Shown here piece after piece: positions 34,126 through 44,061 of a stretch of DNA of 64,000 nt. The DNA is from an uncultured Mailhella sp. Its GTDB lineage: Bacteria > Desulfobacterota > Desulfovibrionia > Desulfovibrionales > Desulfovibrionaceae. The DNA lies in assembly GCA_910578585.1 (NCBI GenBank), contig CAJTRG010000011.1, positions 1 to 64,000 on the forward strand. The letters run 5' to 3'. The notes beneath the pieces were generated by a model. That model was not told where the DNA came from. It saw nothing but the letters and a program-made list of their open reading frames with translations, and searched no databases. How positions within the stretch are numbered: the stretch's first letter is position 1; each line of letters opens with the position of its first letter. The position numbers and the translations under genes were made by a program.

Positions 34126-35805
34126 ATGAGTCAAGTAACTCCAAAAAGTAATTACAGTGGACCAGTTGTTGTTGATCCACTCACCCGTATTGAAGGTCAC
34201 CTTCGCATTGAAGTTGAAGTAAAAGACGGTGTTGTCAGTGAAGCAAGAAGCTGCGGTACACTTTTCCGCGGTCTTGAAAATATTTTGGTTGGCCGTGATC
34301 CTCGTGATGCACAACATTTTACCCAAAGAACCTGCGGTGTTTGTACCTATACCCACGCACTCGCTTCAACCCGTGCTTTAGAAGATGCCATGGGTATTGA
34401 ACTTCCAGCTAATGCTACCCATATCCGCAACATTATGCTCGGTATGCTCTTTGCACACGACCACATTGTGCACTTCTATCATTTGCATGCACTCGACTTT
34501 GTTGACGCAGCAGCTGCTGTGAATGCCGATGTAAAGAAAACAGCTGAACTTGCAAAATCTATTTCCAAGAAACCTACTTCTGAAAAAGAATTGCAGGAAG
34601 TAAAAGAAAAAGTTGCAAAACTCGTTGAAAGCGGACAGCTTGGACCTTTCAGCAACGCATACTTCCTGGGCGGTCACCCATCTTACTACCTTACTCCTGA
34701 ACAAAACCTGCTTGCAGTAGCACACTATCTTGAAGCACTCAAAATTCAAGTAAAAGTTGCCCGCGCAATGGCAATTTTCGGTTCTAAAAACCCACATCCG
34801 CAAACCCTTATAGCCGGCGGCGTAACCTGCTACAACAGCCTTGAAAAAGAACCTCTCAAACAATTTGAAGAACTCTACAATGAAACCCTTACTTTCATTG
34901 AAAATACTCTTATTCCTGACGTTCTTCTTGTTGGCGGCGCTTACAAAGACTGGACAAAAATCGGCGGCGGCGCTGTAAACTACTTGTCTTTCGGCGAATT
35001 CCCAGCTCCAGGCAAAGAACGCGATTTGAACAGCCGCTGGTTCAAGCCAGGTCTTGTAAAGAATCGTGACCTTTCCAAAGTTTATGACGTTGATTTCAGC
35101 AAGATTGATGAACACGTTCGTCACAGCTGGTATGAAGGTGAAACCGCTCGCCATCCATACGAAGGCGAAACCAAACCTAAATTTACAAAGATCGGCGATA
35201 CCGACCGTTATTCATGGCTCAAAGCTCCACGTTACGACGGTATGGTAATCGAAACCGGCCCTCTTGCAAGCATGGTTGTTGCTTATGCTCAAGGCCATAA
35301 AGAAACAAAAGAAGTTATTGATTTTGTTTTGAACGCTCTTGGTCTGCAAGCTTCTGATCTCTTTTCAACCCTTGGCAGAACAGCTGCCCGTGCTGCTGAA
35401 TGTCTGATCATTACCCGTCAGGTAAAAGTATGGTTCGAAGAACTCAAGAAAAACATTGCAAAGGGCGACACCAAGATTTGCGTAAATGCAGATGTTCCTG
35501 AAAGCGGCAAGGGCGTTGGCGTTGTAAACGCTCCCCGCGGAGGTCTTTCACACTGGATTGTTATTGAAGACAGCAAAATTAAGAACTTCCAACTCGTTGT
35601 TCCTTCAACCTGGAACCTTGGTCCACGCGACGCGAAGGGCAATATGAGTGCAGTTGAAGAATCCCTTATCGGAACTCCTATTGCGGATCCAAAACGTCCT
35701 GTTGAAATCCTCCGTACTGTTCACTCCTTTGACCCATGCATGGCTTGCTCTGTTCACGTTATCGACAACGAAACCAACACAAGCCGTGATTTTAGAATTC
35801 TCTAA
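34126..35805 (+). CDS. hynA: Periplasmic [NiFe] hydrogenase large subunit
   Basis: A 559-residue catalytic subunit. The L1 motif RIEGHLRIEVEV and RTCGVCTYTHA (about 66-76) provide the first two nickel cysteines, and DPCMACSVHV near the C-terminus the last two. The 15 residues after the His (VIDNE...FRIL) are the peptide removed by the maturation protease. It has no signal of its own and travels with the small subunit. No protease or hyp maturation genes are in the window. AGAGAG precedes the ATG. Confidence 0.97.
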   Translation: MSQVTPKSNYSGPVVVDPLTRIEGHLRIEVEVKDGVVSEARSCGTLFRGLENILVGRDPRDAQHFTQRTCGVCTYTHALASTRALEDAMGIELPANATHIRNIMLGMLFAHDHIVHFYHLHALDFVDAAAAVNADVKKTAELAKSISKKPTSEKELQEVKEKVAKLVESGQLGPFSNAYFLGGHPSYYLTPEQNLLAVAHYLEALKIQVKVARAMAIFGSKNPHPQTLIAGGVTCYNSLEKEPLKQFEELYNETLTFIENTLIPDVLLVGGAYKDWTKIGGGAVNYLSFGEFPAPGKERDLNSRWFKPGLVKNRDLSKVYDVDFSKIDEHVRHSWYEGETARHPYEGETKPKFTKIGDTDRYSWLKAPRYDGMVIETGPLASMVVAYAQGHKETKEVIDFVLNALGLQASDLFSTLGRTAARAAECLIITRQVKVWFEELKKNIAKGDTKICVNADVPESGKGVGVVNAPRGGLSHWIVIEDSKIKNFQLVVPSTWNLGPRDAKGNMSAVEESLIGTPIADPKRPVEILRTVHSFDPCMACSVHVIDNETNTSRDFRIL

Positions 35806-35817
35806 AATATAAACAAT

Positions 35818-35863
35818 AAAAATTGCGTTCCTGCCTTTTGGATTTTCAGGAGCGCAATTTTTT
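35818..35863 (+). terminator. Terminator of the hydrogenase operon
   Basis: A 16-bp stem with one G-T wobble (AAAAATTGCGTTCCTG / CAGGAGCGCAATTTTT), 13-base loop, T run. Confidence 0.9.
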
Positions 35864-36004
35864 ATTTAATATTGTAAAAATTTATTGCTTCTCTTTATTG
35901 ATTTCTGATAAATCCTTTGAATTACGACTAAAATTTATAAGCAAACAAAATCAACTCTGCCAATGAGCATATATTTTTCCAAATTACGTATTCAAGGCAA
36001 TACC

Positions 36005-36430
36005 ATGAAACAAGCCATTTTATTTCTTTTTTGCTTATGTATACTTGCGGGCTGCAGTCAGCCGCGCCATGAAACGCTTATTTACTATTATCCGGTTATT
36101 GCAGAAACAACGCAGGCGCCTGTCACCGCGCCCCAGACAGCTCCTGCCGCAAAAGCAAATGCTGCTGCTCAGGCAAGCCAAACAGCTGCTCCTGCACAAA
36201 ACACCACAGCACAGGCTCCTGTGAATATCACAACTCTTTATCCCGCACCGCTTCCCTATACGGGCACGGTAACAACGTATTCTGCCCCTGCTCCTCAAAC
36301 CTATTTATTTATTGCGCCAAGTTTTGGCTACTATCATCATCACTATCGGCATCTTTATAGAAGACATCACTACAGAAGACACCATAGAGGATTTCATCCG
36401 TACATAGGATTTTCCGGCTGGTGGTGGTAA
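36005..36430 (+). CDS. Lipoprotein with His/Arg/Tyr-rich tail
   Basis: A 141-residue lipoprotein (signal with lipobox LAGC, about 14-17). The middle is rich in Ala/Gln/Pro (about 40-80), and the last 35 residues are extraordinarily rich in His, Arg and Tyr (for example HYHHHYRHLYRRHH) and end in GWWW. Such a tail could bind metal ions or anionic surface polymers. The ATG at 36005 is chosen because it opens the signal peptide; AAGGC upstream is a weak ribosome site. Function unknown. Confidence 0.75.
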   Translation: MKQAILFLFCLCILAGCSQPRHETLIYYYPVIAETTQAPVTAPQTAPAAKANAAAQASQTAAPAQNTTAQAPVNITTLYPAPLPYTGTVTTYSAPAPQTYLFIAPSFGYYHHHYRHLYRRHHYRRHHRGFHPYIGFSGWWW

Positions 36431-36435
36431 AATGC

Positions 36436-36471
36436 AACAAAAAAAGGTATCGCAATGATACCTTTTTTGTT
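36436..36471. terminator. Bidirectional terminator
   Basis: A 15-bp stem (arms 36437-36451 and 36457-36471) around GCAAT, T runs on both strands; it separates the converging lipoprotein and LTA-synthase-like genes. Confidence 0.9.
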
Positions 36472-36481
36472 GGTGAAATTT

Positions 36482-38386
36482 TTACGGCATAGCTGCCTTC
36501 ACATTTTCTTCTTTATACATTTTATCATTATACACATCGTAGGCAACCTGATAATAGGCAATTGCCTTATGAATAAATTCATTTCGTTTTTCAGGCGTAT
36601 CCTTTTTCGGATCTTTGGCTGTCAAGGTATATTTTTGGGATGGGTCAAGCACCAGAAAATACTGTTCATCCTCATAGCCTAAAAGCTGATAGGTTGAAAC
36701 AAATGTTCGTGCAGATTTCTGATCCAATTTCAAAATATCTTTGCCAAAAAATGGAGAAGTATAGGCAAAGCCCACAACATCAAGCAAAGTAGGCGCAATG
36801 TCAATTTGTGAGCAAAGCAAAGAAATATTTTTCGGTGCAATGTGTTTTGGAGAATACATCATACTGACAACGCCGTAAGTTTCATAGGGAACTTCGGTTT
36901 TGCCCGCAATGGATGAGGGATGATCCCCCACAAAAACAAAAACCGTATCCTCATACCAGGCCCTTTGGCTGGCTTGTTCCATAAATTTCTCAATGGCATA
37001 GTCCGTATAGCGAACAGCAGAAGTCCGTATGCCCTGCGGCAAATCAAGCTCATTTTCAGGGAAGGTGAAAGGCCTGTGATTGGAAGTTGTCAAAATTACA
37101 TGCAAAAATGGATTGCCCTCTGCATAGCTTTCATCTGCCAGACGCAGACTTTCCGCATAGGAATCCCCGTCACATTGTCCCCAGGCATTGGAAAAGGTAT
37201 CATTTTTAAAGGATAACTGGTCAACAATCTGAAAGCCAATGCCTTCGAAAAAGGAATTCATATTATCAAAAAATCCAATTCCGCCGTAAATGAAATTCAA
37301 ATCATAGCCTCGGTCTTTAAACGGTGTGGCAAGGCTGTATAAATCCGCGTTATCATTGCGGCGCACAATGGAGTTGCCGGGCGTTGGCGGAATACTGAGC
37401 ATAATCGCTTCCAGCCCGCGAACTGTGCGCGTTCCTGTGGATTTCATATTGGTAAAGTTGAGGCTTTTTTCAGCTAAAGAATTGAGAAAAGGTCTTTCAT
37501 TTTGGTACTTTATATAACCTAAACTCTCGATAATCACCACCACAACATTGAGTTTTTTCTCTTCCTGGCCTGCAATTTTGCGCACGGTATTTTGCGGTAC
37601 AGGAGACACTGCCGCAATATTCAAATCATCACGCACAAGTTTAAAGGCCAATTCCGTATCCATGGTTTCATAAAAGCGGCGATAATTGAGCTGATTATGC
37701 AAATAGGCAGAAAAAAGTGAATACACACCGTTTTTCGCATATTCATTCCAATATCTGTTTTCACTGTGATTGAGCGGGGAAAAGCCATAATAGCTGCCTG
37801 CCACAATCAGATAAAAACAAAGAATTTGTGCAAAACGACCAAAGAAACGTGTTCCGCAGGCAGCAGTCTCAAGTTTTTTGGTGAGGCCCTGCCAGGCAAT
37901 AGCACTCAAAATCAAGGCAAAGGCAAAGACCGCCATAAAGAGCCAGAAAAGCGGATAGGATTCAACAATATTTTGAATAACTTCAGTAGTATAAATAAGA
38001 TAGTCAATGGCAATAAAATTAAAACGACAGGCAAACTCGTCCCAAAAGAAATATTCTGCAAAAGCAGTAAAAACAAAGATTAAACTAAAAACAAAAAGAA
38101 TACACCAGGAATAAATTTTTCCGACTATGGATTTTAAAAATTTATCCCCCGGCAAAAAAAGCAGAAAGACGGGAACAATCAGCGCAAATAAAACAGTAAA
38201 AAAATCATTGATAAGCCCATAAAAAAGCTGAGCTGCTGTTGCAAAGGAAAAAGGCAAAACATCGGGGAAAAAATACTGAAAAGCAAGGCGCGTTACAATA
38301 TTAATAAAAAAGAAAATAAACGCTAAAACACACAGAAAAGAAAATCTATAGGAAAGCATGGAAGAGCGTGAGGGGGACAAAACCAT
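36482..38386 (-). CDS. LTA synthase/OpgB-like phosphoglycerol transferase
   Basis: A 634-residue membrane enzyme. Five N-terminal helices (to about residue 210) anchor a periplasmic sulfatase-fold domain: metal ligand in VVVIIESLG (about 281-289), nucleophile Thr in STGTRTVRGLEA (about 316-327), and GDHPS later. Such enzymes move phosphoglycerol or phosphoethanolamine from phospholipids to glycans and release diacylglycerol, which DgkA recycles. The ATG at 38386 has GGAG upstream; TTG 38392 is rejected. The PAP2 gene lies 22 bp upstream, so both probably modify envelope lipids or glycans. Confidence 0.85.
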   Translation of the reverse strand: MVLSPSRSSMLSYRFSFLCVLAFIFFFINIVTRLAFQYFFPDVLPFSFATAAQLFYGLINDFFTVLFALIVPVFLLFLPGDKFLKSIVGKIYSWCILFVFSLIFVFTAFAEYFFWDEFACRFNFIAIDYLIYTTEVIQNIVESYPLFWLFMAVFAFALILSAIAWQGLTKKLETAACGTRFFGRFAQILCFYLIVAGSYYGFSPLNHSENRYWNEYAKNGVYSLFSAYLHNQLNYRRFYETMDTELAFKLVRDDLNIAAVSPVPQNTVRKIAGQEEKKLNVVVVIIESLGYIKYQNERPFLNSLAEKSLNFTNMKSTGTRTVRGLEAIMLSIPPTPGNSIVRRNDNADLYSLATPFKDRGYDLNFIYGGIGFFDNMNSFFEGIGFQIVDQLSFKNDTFSNAWGQCDGDSYAESLRLADESYAEGNPFLHVILTTSNHRPFTFPENELDLPQGIRTSAVRYTDYAIEKFMEQASQRAWYEDTVFVFVGDHPSSIAGKTEVPYETYGVVSMMYSPKHIAPKNISLLCSQIDIAPTLLDVVGFAYTSPFFGKDILKLDQKSARTFVSTYQLLGYEDEQYFLVLDPSQKYTLTAKDPKKDTPEKRNEFIHKAIAYYQVAYDVYNDKMYKEENVKAAMP

Positions 38387-38408
38387 GAACAAAACTCCTT
38401 AATAAACG

Positions 38409-39155
38409 CTAATGCGAAAAATCCATAAGCGCAGGACTGTCTTCTAATTTTAAAATATGTCTAAATTTTTCAACAAAATACACAATAATAAGATTAATCA
38501 TCCACGCAAAACAAATAGTAGCAAGCGTGTCAAAAAGAAAGTGCTCACCGCGGACAATTTGATAGCCGCCCATGAGAGAACCAATTGTTAGTCCAATCAA
38601 CAAACCAAGATACCGGTAACGGGGATACGGAAGAGCAAAGAAAAGCATCATCAGCGCGTATCCGCCGGAACAATGTCCCGCGGGGAAACACCTTGCATGC
38701 CTGTAAGCTGCCTTATCTTCCCCTAACAGTTCAAAAATCCTGTGCTGTTCATAGGTTCCATTAAATTCTACAACCTGATTGGGGCAATACACATTGGCAA
38801 TCTTCTTCCCTGCTCCCACCAGAAGCGGCACAAAAAGCAAACTTAACAGGAGCAGCACCATGCCTTTACGCCAAATTTTTACTTTTTGCACAAAAAAGGA
38901 AAGAAAAAGGATAAAAGCGCAGACACCGGCAAAAATGGAAATAGCCTTTTTTGCTCCCCCATACCATAACCAGCGGGTAGCTTCAAATTCTTCGGGCGTC
39001 AGCCACCATTTCCTTGTACTTTCATTATACCAGAGACGCTGAAAATCAATATCAAGATTTGTCCATGTCTGCAAAATACAAATCAAAAGGAAAAGAAAAA
39101 ATGCCAGGCAAAATTGCAATTGCCATTTCTTTTTAGAAAGCAAAACTTCTTTCAT
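38409..39155 (-). CDS. PAP2-family lipid phosphatase
   Basis: A 248-residue membrane protein with about six helices. The PAP2 motifs are CFPAGHCSGG (phosphate-binding, normally PSGH) and RGEHFLFDTLAT (catalytic His). Members dephosphorylate phosphatidic acid, undecaprenyl pyrophosphate or lipid A. It lies between the diguanylate cyclase gene and the LTA-synthase-like gene, all in one direction, and may share their transcript. Confidence 0.88.
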   Translation of the reverse strand: MKEVLLSKKKWQLQFCLAFFLFLLICILQTWTNLDIDFQRLWYNESTRKWWLTPEEFEATRWLWYGGAKKAISIFAGVCAFILFLSFFVQKVKIWRKGMVLLLLSLLFVPLLVGAGKKIANVYCPNQVVEFNGTYEQHRIFELLGEDKAAYRHARCFPAGHCSGGYALMMLFFALPYPRYRYLGLLIGLTIGSLMGGYQIVRGEHFLFDTLATICFAWMINLIIVYFVEKFRHILKLEDSPALMDFSH

Positions 39156-39208
39156 TCAGTAACTACCTTAAAAAAGTTTTCTGCCCGAATGAGCAGAAAA
39201 CTATACGA

Positions 39209-40336
39209 TTATTCTGAAGCGACAACGACATTTCGTCCGGAAGTTTTTGCTTTATACAAGTTATCATCAACCCGCTGCAGAAGATCTTTTATGGTTTCAT
39301 CTTGATGGTAAGAGACAACACCAATACTTACGGTAATAGGTCTGCGCATAGGCGTTGACATGTTTTCTTCCATAAGGATTCTGATACGTTCAGCAATACG
39401 GCAGGAGTTTTCATAACTGATATCATGCAGAATGATCAAAAATTCTTCTCCGCCAAAACGGACTACATAGTCTCTGTCACGCAAAGTCTTTTTGAGCAGC
39501 ATAACAAGAAGCTGCAGAACCTGGTCACCAATCAAATGCCCATAGGTATCATTAACTTTCTTGAAATGGTCAATATCAAGCATGAGCAGAGAAAATGGAC
39601 TTCCCTTTTCTCTGCTGCCTTTAATAGCTTCTTCCAAAAAGCCTGACAAAACCTGTCTGTTATACGCGCCGGTCAGCGGGTCAAGGGTAGACGTTTTAAT
39701 AATATTTTGCTGTTCTTGTTCCAAATCAACAATTTTTTTATTCAATCTGTTCAAAATACTTTGGAAGAAAGAATCATCATAATAAACAGAAACCAGACCG
39801 CGTTTTTTCGTTGCGGTTTCAAAACCTGTCAGCCAGTAAATGTAGTTCTGTTTATCATCGCCATTTCCAAGGGCAAATTCCTGCTGGACAATGGCACAAT
39901 GTTCTATGGCATAAGTACAGTTTTCAAGGAAAGACTCAATTGATTCATCAGAAAAATAGGCAATATTTGCAATATCAAAATTGGAAAGTTCATCGGTCAT
40001 GTTAACAGACTTTACTTCTTCCCCATTTATTTCTGCTTGATTTTTTGCACTTTCCAGATGCATTTTGATAACACGTTTATATTCTTTATTGACAAACAAT
40101 AATTTTTTGTTTTTGTCTTTTATTGCCATGGGCAAAGGCAGTGAGTCAAAGGCACTGAAATAATATTCATTTTCATTTTCAAGATTTTGTACTGCTTCCT
40201 GTCTGGCAAGATTTTTCTTTCTTAATTCCGCAAAATGAGCCTGATCCTCTTGAGAAAGTTTATTCCAACCCTCTTCCTCTTGAGCTGGATCATACATATT
40301 CATAAGCCATTGATAACAATTTTCTGAAATGTTCAT
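39209..40336 (-). CDS. Cytoplasmic PAS-GGDEF diguanylate cyclase
   Basis: A 375-residue soluble protein. A PAS-like domain (about 55-200, opening YYFSAFDSLPLPMAIKD) is joined by a coiled coil to a GGDEF domain with FGGEEFLIIL (about 295-304). The inhibitory RxxD site (RDRD) lies five residues before GGEEF, so c-di-GMP feedback is expected, unlike the membrane cyclase at 9715. It overlaps the end of gmhB by 4 bases. Confidence 0.92.
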   Translation of the reverse strand: MNISENCYQWLMNMYDPAQEEEGWNKLSQEDQAHFAELRKKNLARQEAVQNLENENEYYFSAFDSLPLPMAIKDKNKKLLFVNKEYKRVIKMHLESAKNQAEINGEEVKSVNMTDELSNFDIANIAYFSDESIESFLENCTYAIEHCAIVQQEFALGNGDDKQNYIYWLTGFETATKKRGLVSVYYDDSFFQSILNRLNKKIVDLEQEQQNIIKTSTLDPLTGAYNRQVLSGFLEEAIKGSREKGSPFSLLMLDIDHFKKVNDTYGHLIGDQVLQLLVMLLKKTLRDRDYVVRFGGEEFLIILHDISYENSCRIAERIRILMEENMSTPMRRPITVSIGVVSYHQDETIKDLLQRVDDNLYKAKTSGRNVVVASE

Positions 40337-40944
40337 AGCGCTACTCTATTATTTTCTATAAGAAAATGACTAAATGTTGATACTGATTTTGCAAGATAAC
40401 ATTTTGTTTTCTCTTGCTTTAGCCCAAAAACTTCACTTGAAAACTCTTTGAGTTCACCCTCAATTTGCAATTTATGGTCAAAAGCTGTCTTTTGCCCTTT
40501 TCCTGTCAAGACTAAACAGGAAAACGCAAAACCAGCTTGTATTCCAAAAAGGACATCTTCCTTCTTATCGCCAATCATGGCACATTCACATGGATTTATG
40601 CCATGCTTTTGGGATAAATATTCCCACATGCCAAGCTGTGGCTTGCGGCACATGCATGCATCCTCCGGGGCATGGGGGCAAAATGCATAGTCTAAAAGCG
40701 TGACATCTGCAAGGTGCAGCTGCGCCTCTAAAGCATGATGGCAAGCCAAAAAATCCTGTTCTGAAAAATAGCCTCTGCCAATTCCAGACTGATTTGTTAC
40801 GACTAATGTTTTTATACCATTATTTTGCAGCAACTTCAAGGAATTTGCAACACCTGAAAAAAGTTCCACCTGCGCCGGGTCAGATAAATAATGCTTATCC
40901 ACAATCAGCGTCCCGTCCCTGTCTGCAAAAAGATATTGTATCAT
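40333..40944 (-). CDS. gmhB: Heptose-1,7-bisphosphate 7-phosphatase (GmhB-like HAD)
   Basis: A 203-residue HAD phosphatase. The nucleophile motif is FADRDGTLI (about 6-14), motif II VVTNQSGIGRG, and the zinc loop CPHAPEDACMCRKP carries the typical CxH...CxC ligands of GmhB/HisB-N. It makes heptose-1-phosphate for LPS inner core. It starts 8 bp after uvrA with GGAAA and overlaps the cyclase gene, so uvrA-gmhB-cyclase form an operon. The C-terminus (about 155-203) is longer than usual. Confidence 0.85.
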   Translation of the reverse strand: MIQYLFADRDGTLIVDKHYLSDPAQVELFSGVANSLKLLQNNGIKTLVVTNQSGIGRGYFSEQDFLACHHALEAQLHLADVTLLDYAFCPHAPEDACMCRKPQLGMWEYLSQKHGINPCECAMIGDKKEDVLFGIQAGFAFSCLVLTGKGQKTAFDHKLQIEGELKEFSSEVFGLKQEKTKCYLAKSVSTFSHFLIENNRVAL

Positions 40945-40952
40945 GTTGTTTC

Positions 40953-43904
40953 CTATATATTTTTACGACGCATACGCCGTTCTTCCACAAGGAATTTACC
41001 GGTCACAGATTTGGGATCTGCCATAATATATTCGGGGCTGCCCTCGGAAATAACTGTTCCTCCATAATCGCCGCCGCCGGGGCCCATATCAATCACATAA
41101 TCAGAAGCAAGAATCACATCGGTATTATGCTCAATCACAACCACGCTGGCGCCCCGTTCCACAAGCTGGTGCAAAACCGTCACAAGCTTGCCCACTTCAT
41201 GCATGTGCAGGCCTGTTGTGGGTTCATCCAAAATATACAGCGTGCCTGAAAGCAAACGCTTGCCAAGTTCACGGGAAATTTTAATCCGCTGTGCTTCCCC
41301 GCCGGACAAGGTTGTGGCGGGCTGGCCTAAACGGATATAGCCGAGCCCCACACTTTCCAGCATGGAGAGACGACGCTCCAAAGACGGATAATTTTCAAAG
41401 AATTGCCGAGCTTCACTCACGGTCATATCCAGAACTTCAGCAATATTTTTATCCTTATAGCGAACTTCCAGAGTTTCACGGTTAAAACGCTGTCCCTTGC
41501 ACACATCACACTGTACAAAAATATCAGGCAGAAAATGCATTTCCACACGGATTTGCCCGTCACCCTTGCAGGTTTCACAGCGTCCGCCTGAAACGTTAAA
41601 GCTGAAACGCCCCGCCTTGTAGCCGCGCCGTTTTGCATCTTGGGTCATGGCAAAAATATTGCGGATTTCATCAAAAATTTTGGTGTAGGTGGCAGGATTG
41701 GAACGGGGCGTTCTACCGATAGGACTTTGGTCAATGGATACAACCCGTTCAATTTTATCAATATTTAAAATTTTCTGCACAGTTCCCGGCTGGTCAACCT
41801 TGATGCCGCAATGCATGGCAATATGCTTATACAAAGTGTCAATCACAAGAGAACTTTTGCCGGAACCGGAAACCCCGGTCACACATGTCAGCACTCCCAG
41901 CGGAATGAAACAGTCAATATTTTTGATATTGTTGGTTGTGACGCCCTTCAAGGTTAAAAATTCTTTGGGTTCGCGCCGTTCATCAGGAATGGGAACTTTC
42001 ATATCCCCGCGCATGTATTTAGCCGTGAGTGACTGAGAATTTTTGAATAATTCCTGTACATTGCCTGCAAAAACAAGCTCTCCTCCATGCTCACCGGAAC
42101 CGGGGCCAAGCTCCAAGATTGTATCCGCTTCGCGGATTGTGGCTTCATCATGTTCCACCACCAAAACCGTATTGCCCCGTTTTTGCAGACTGCGAAGAGT
42201 TTGGATAAGCCGCTCATTATCGCGGGGGTGCAGGCCAATGGAAGGCTCGTCTAAAACATAGGTCACTCCCACCAACCCGGAACCAAGCTGAGAAGCCAGG
42301 CGTATGCGCTGCGCCTCCCCGCCGGACAGCGTAATCATGGAACGGGCAAGGGAAAGATAATCAAGCCCCACATTGAGCATAAAAGAAAGACGGAAAGTCA
42401 GTTCTTTCAACAAAGGCTCAGCAATCACAGCATGGCGGCCTGTAAATTCCAGACTGTTCAGCCAATCTAAAGCCCTGGTAATAGACAAACAGCAAAATTC
42501 ATGGATATTGTACTCCGCCTGCGGAGTTTTGACATGCGCTTTGCCCACCTTGACGCTGAGGGCTTCCGGGCGAAGCCGAGCGCCTTGACACTGCGGGCAA
42601 TCCACAGCATAACTGTATTTTGAAAGAATTTCACTCCAGGCATCGCCGTGCTGCATAATCCGCTCAAGCAAATACATAACCCCTGGCCAGTGACTGTTGC
42701 TCATTACGCTTTCATTTAAATCTCGGTTCAGGCTTGTACCGCCCATAAAATTACGGCGCAAACTGCCTGTTCTGTTGATGCCTCCGGCTTCACCATGGAA
42801 AAGAGCTTTTCTTGCGTCCTCACTGAAATCTTTAAGGGGCGTGTCAAGGGTAAAGCCATGGCGCTTGCCCAGCTCCTCTAAGGGCTTTTCTATCTGATTC
42901 CATGTATATTTGCTGGAAAACGGCGCAAGAGCACCGTCAGCAAGGGAAAGACTTTCATCCGGCGCAATCAGCCCTGCATCAAAGGTCGCAACCGTGCCAA
43001 TGCCGGCACATTGCGGGCAAGCTCCCTGCGGACTGTTGAATGAAAATAACTGCGGAGAAGGCGCTGGCATGGAAGTATGGCACTTGGGACAAACATTGCT
43101 CGTAGAATGGATAACATCATCCATGCCTTCACAGAAAACAATGATGCGGCCTTCGCCGTATTTCAGCGCCAATTCCACAGAATCAGCAAGGCGAGTACGC
43201 ATATCTTCTTTAATAATCAAACGGTCAACAACAAGATCAATACTGTGTTTCTTATTCTTATCCAGTTCAGGAACTTCATCAAGGGTGTAAATTTTCTTCT
43301 CTTCTCCAAGCGTTGCCACCCGCACACGCACAAAGCCCTCGGCTTTCAGCTTTTTAAAACGATCCTGATGCGTGCCTTTCTGCATTTCCACAAGCGGTGC
43401 CAGCAAAATCAGACGTGATCCCTGGGGAAAATCCATAATATCCGCAATAATTTCATCAGCCGCACGGGCTTCAATGGGCGTGCCGCATTTTACACAGTAC
43501 ATGCTCCCAAGACGTGCAAAAAAGACGCGCAAAAAATCATAAATTTCCGTGACAGTGCCCACAGTGGAACGAGGATTGCGCCCCGTGGTCTGCTGCTCCA
43601 AACTAATGGCAGGGGAAAGCCCCTCAATTTTATCCACCAGAGGTTTATCCATTTTAGGCAGAAACTGACGGGCATAGGCAGAAAGTGATTCCACATAACG
43701 GCGCTGCCCCTCAGCATACACAATATCAAAAGCCAGCGTGGACTTGCCGGAACCGGACGGCCCGCACACAACCACAAGCTCATTGCGGGGAATACGTACA
43801 TTGATGTTCTTTAAATTATGCTGCCGTGCCCCTTCAACAATGATGGCTTCATTCTTATCTGCAATTTTATCCGCTTTTGCTGAAGTTTTCTTTTGCTCTG
43901 CCAT
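40953..43904 (-). CDS. uvrA: Excinuclease ABC subunit A
   Basis: A 983-residue DNA damage sensor of nucleotide excision repair. Two ABC ATPase modules are visible, the first with Walker A GPSGSGKS (48-55), ABC signatures LSGGEAQRI in both halves, and zinc-binding CxxC pairs (CPKC...CPQC and CETC...CDVC). Length is slightly above the usual 940 because of a short Lys-rich N-terminal extension. AAGGAG precedes the ATG at 12 bases. It is first in an operon with gmhB and a diguanylate cyclase. Confidence 0.98.
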   Translation of the reverse strand: MAEQKKTSAKADKIADKNEAIIVEGARQHNLKNINVRIPRNELVVVCGPSGSGKSTLAFDIVYAEGQRRYVESLSAYARQFLPKMDKPLVDKIEGLSPAISLEQQTTGRNPRSTVGTVTEIYDFLRVFFARLGSMYCVKCGTPIEARAADEIIADIMDFPQGSRLILLAPLVEMQKGTHQDRFKKLKAEGFVRVRVATLGEEKKIYTLDEVPELDKNKKHSIDLVVDRLIIKEDMRTRLADSVELALKYGEGRIIVFCEGMDDVIHSTSNVCPKCHTSMPAPSPQLFSFNSPQGACPQCAGIGTVATFDAGLIAPDESLSLADGALAPFSSKYTWNQIEKPLEELGKRHGFTLDTPLKDFSEDARKALFHGEAGGINRTGSLRRNFMGGTSLNRDLNESVMSNSHWPGVMYLLERIMQHGDAWSEILSKYSYAVDCPQCQGARLRPEALSVKVGKAHVKTPQAEYNIHEFCCLSITRALDWLNSLEFTGRHAVIAEPLLKELTFRLSFMLNVGLDYLSLARSMITLSGGEAQRIRLASQLGSGLVGVTYVLDEPSIGLHPRDNERLIQTLRSLQKRGNTVLVVEHDEATIREADTILELGPGSGEHGGELVFAGNVQELFKNSQSLTAKYMRGDMKVPIPDERREPKEFLTLKGVTTNNIKNIDCFIPLGVLTCVTGVSGSGKSSLVIDTLYKHIAMHCGIKVDQPGTVQKILNIDKIERVVSIDQSPIGRTPRSNPATYTKIFDEIRNIFAMTQDAKRRGYKAGRFSFNVSGGRCETCKGDGQIRVEMHFLPDIFVQCDVCKGQRFNRETLEVRYKDKNIAEVLDMTVSEARQFFENYPSLERRLSMLESVGLGYIRLGQPATTLSGGEAQRIKISRELGKRLLSGTLYILDEPTTGLHMHEVGKLVTVLHQLVERGASVVVIEHNTDVILASDYVIDMGPGGGDYGGTVISEGSPEYIMADPKSVTGKFLVEERRMRRKNI

Positions 43905-44061
43905 AAATTTTCTTCACTCCTTGTACAAATATTAATATCATTTTCTGCACATTTGACAAGTAGGAAAGAAAAGACAAAAAAACCGATAATTTTAAATAAT
44001 TGCATTTTTTATCATTTCAAGATAGTTATATTTAAATTTTACTTCATAAAAAGGTAATTAA

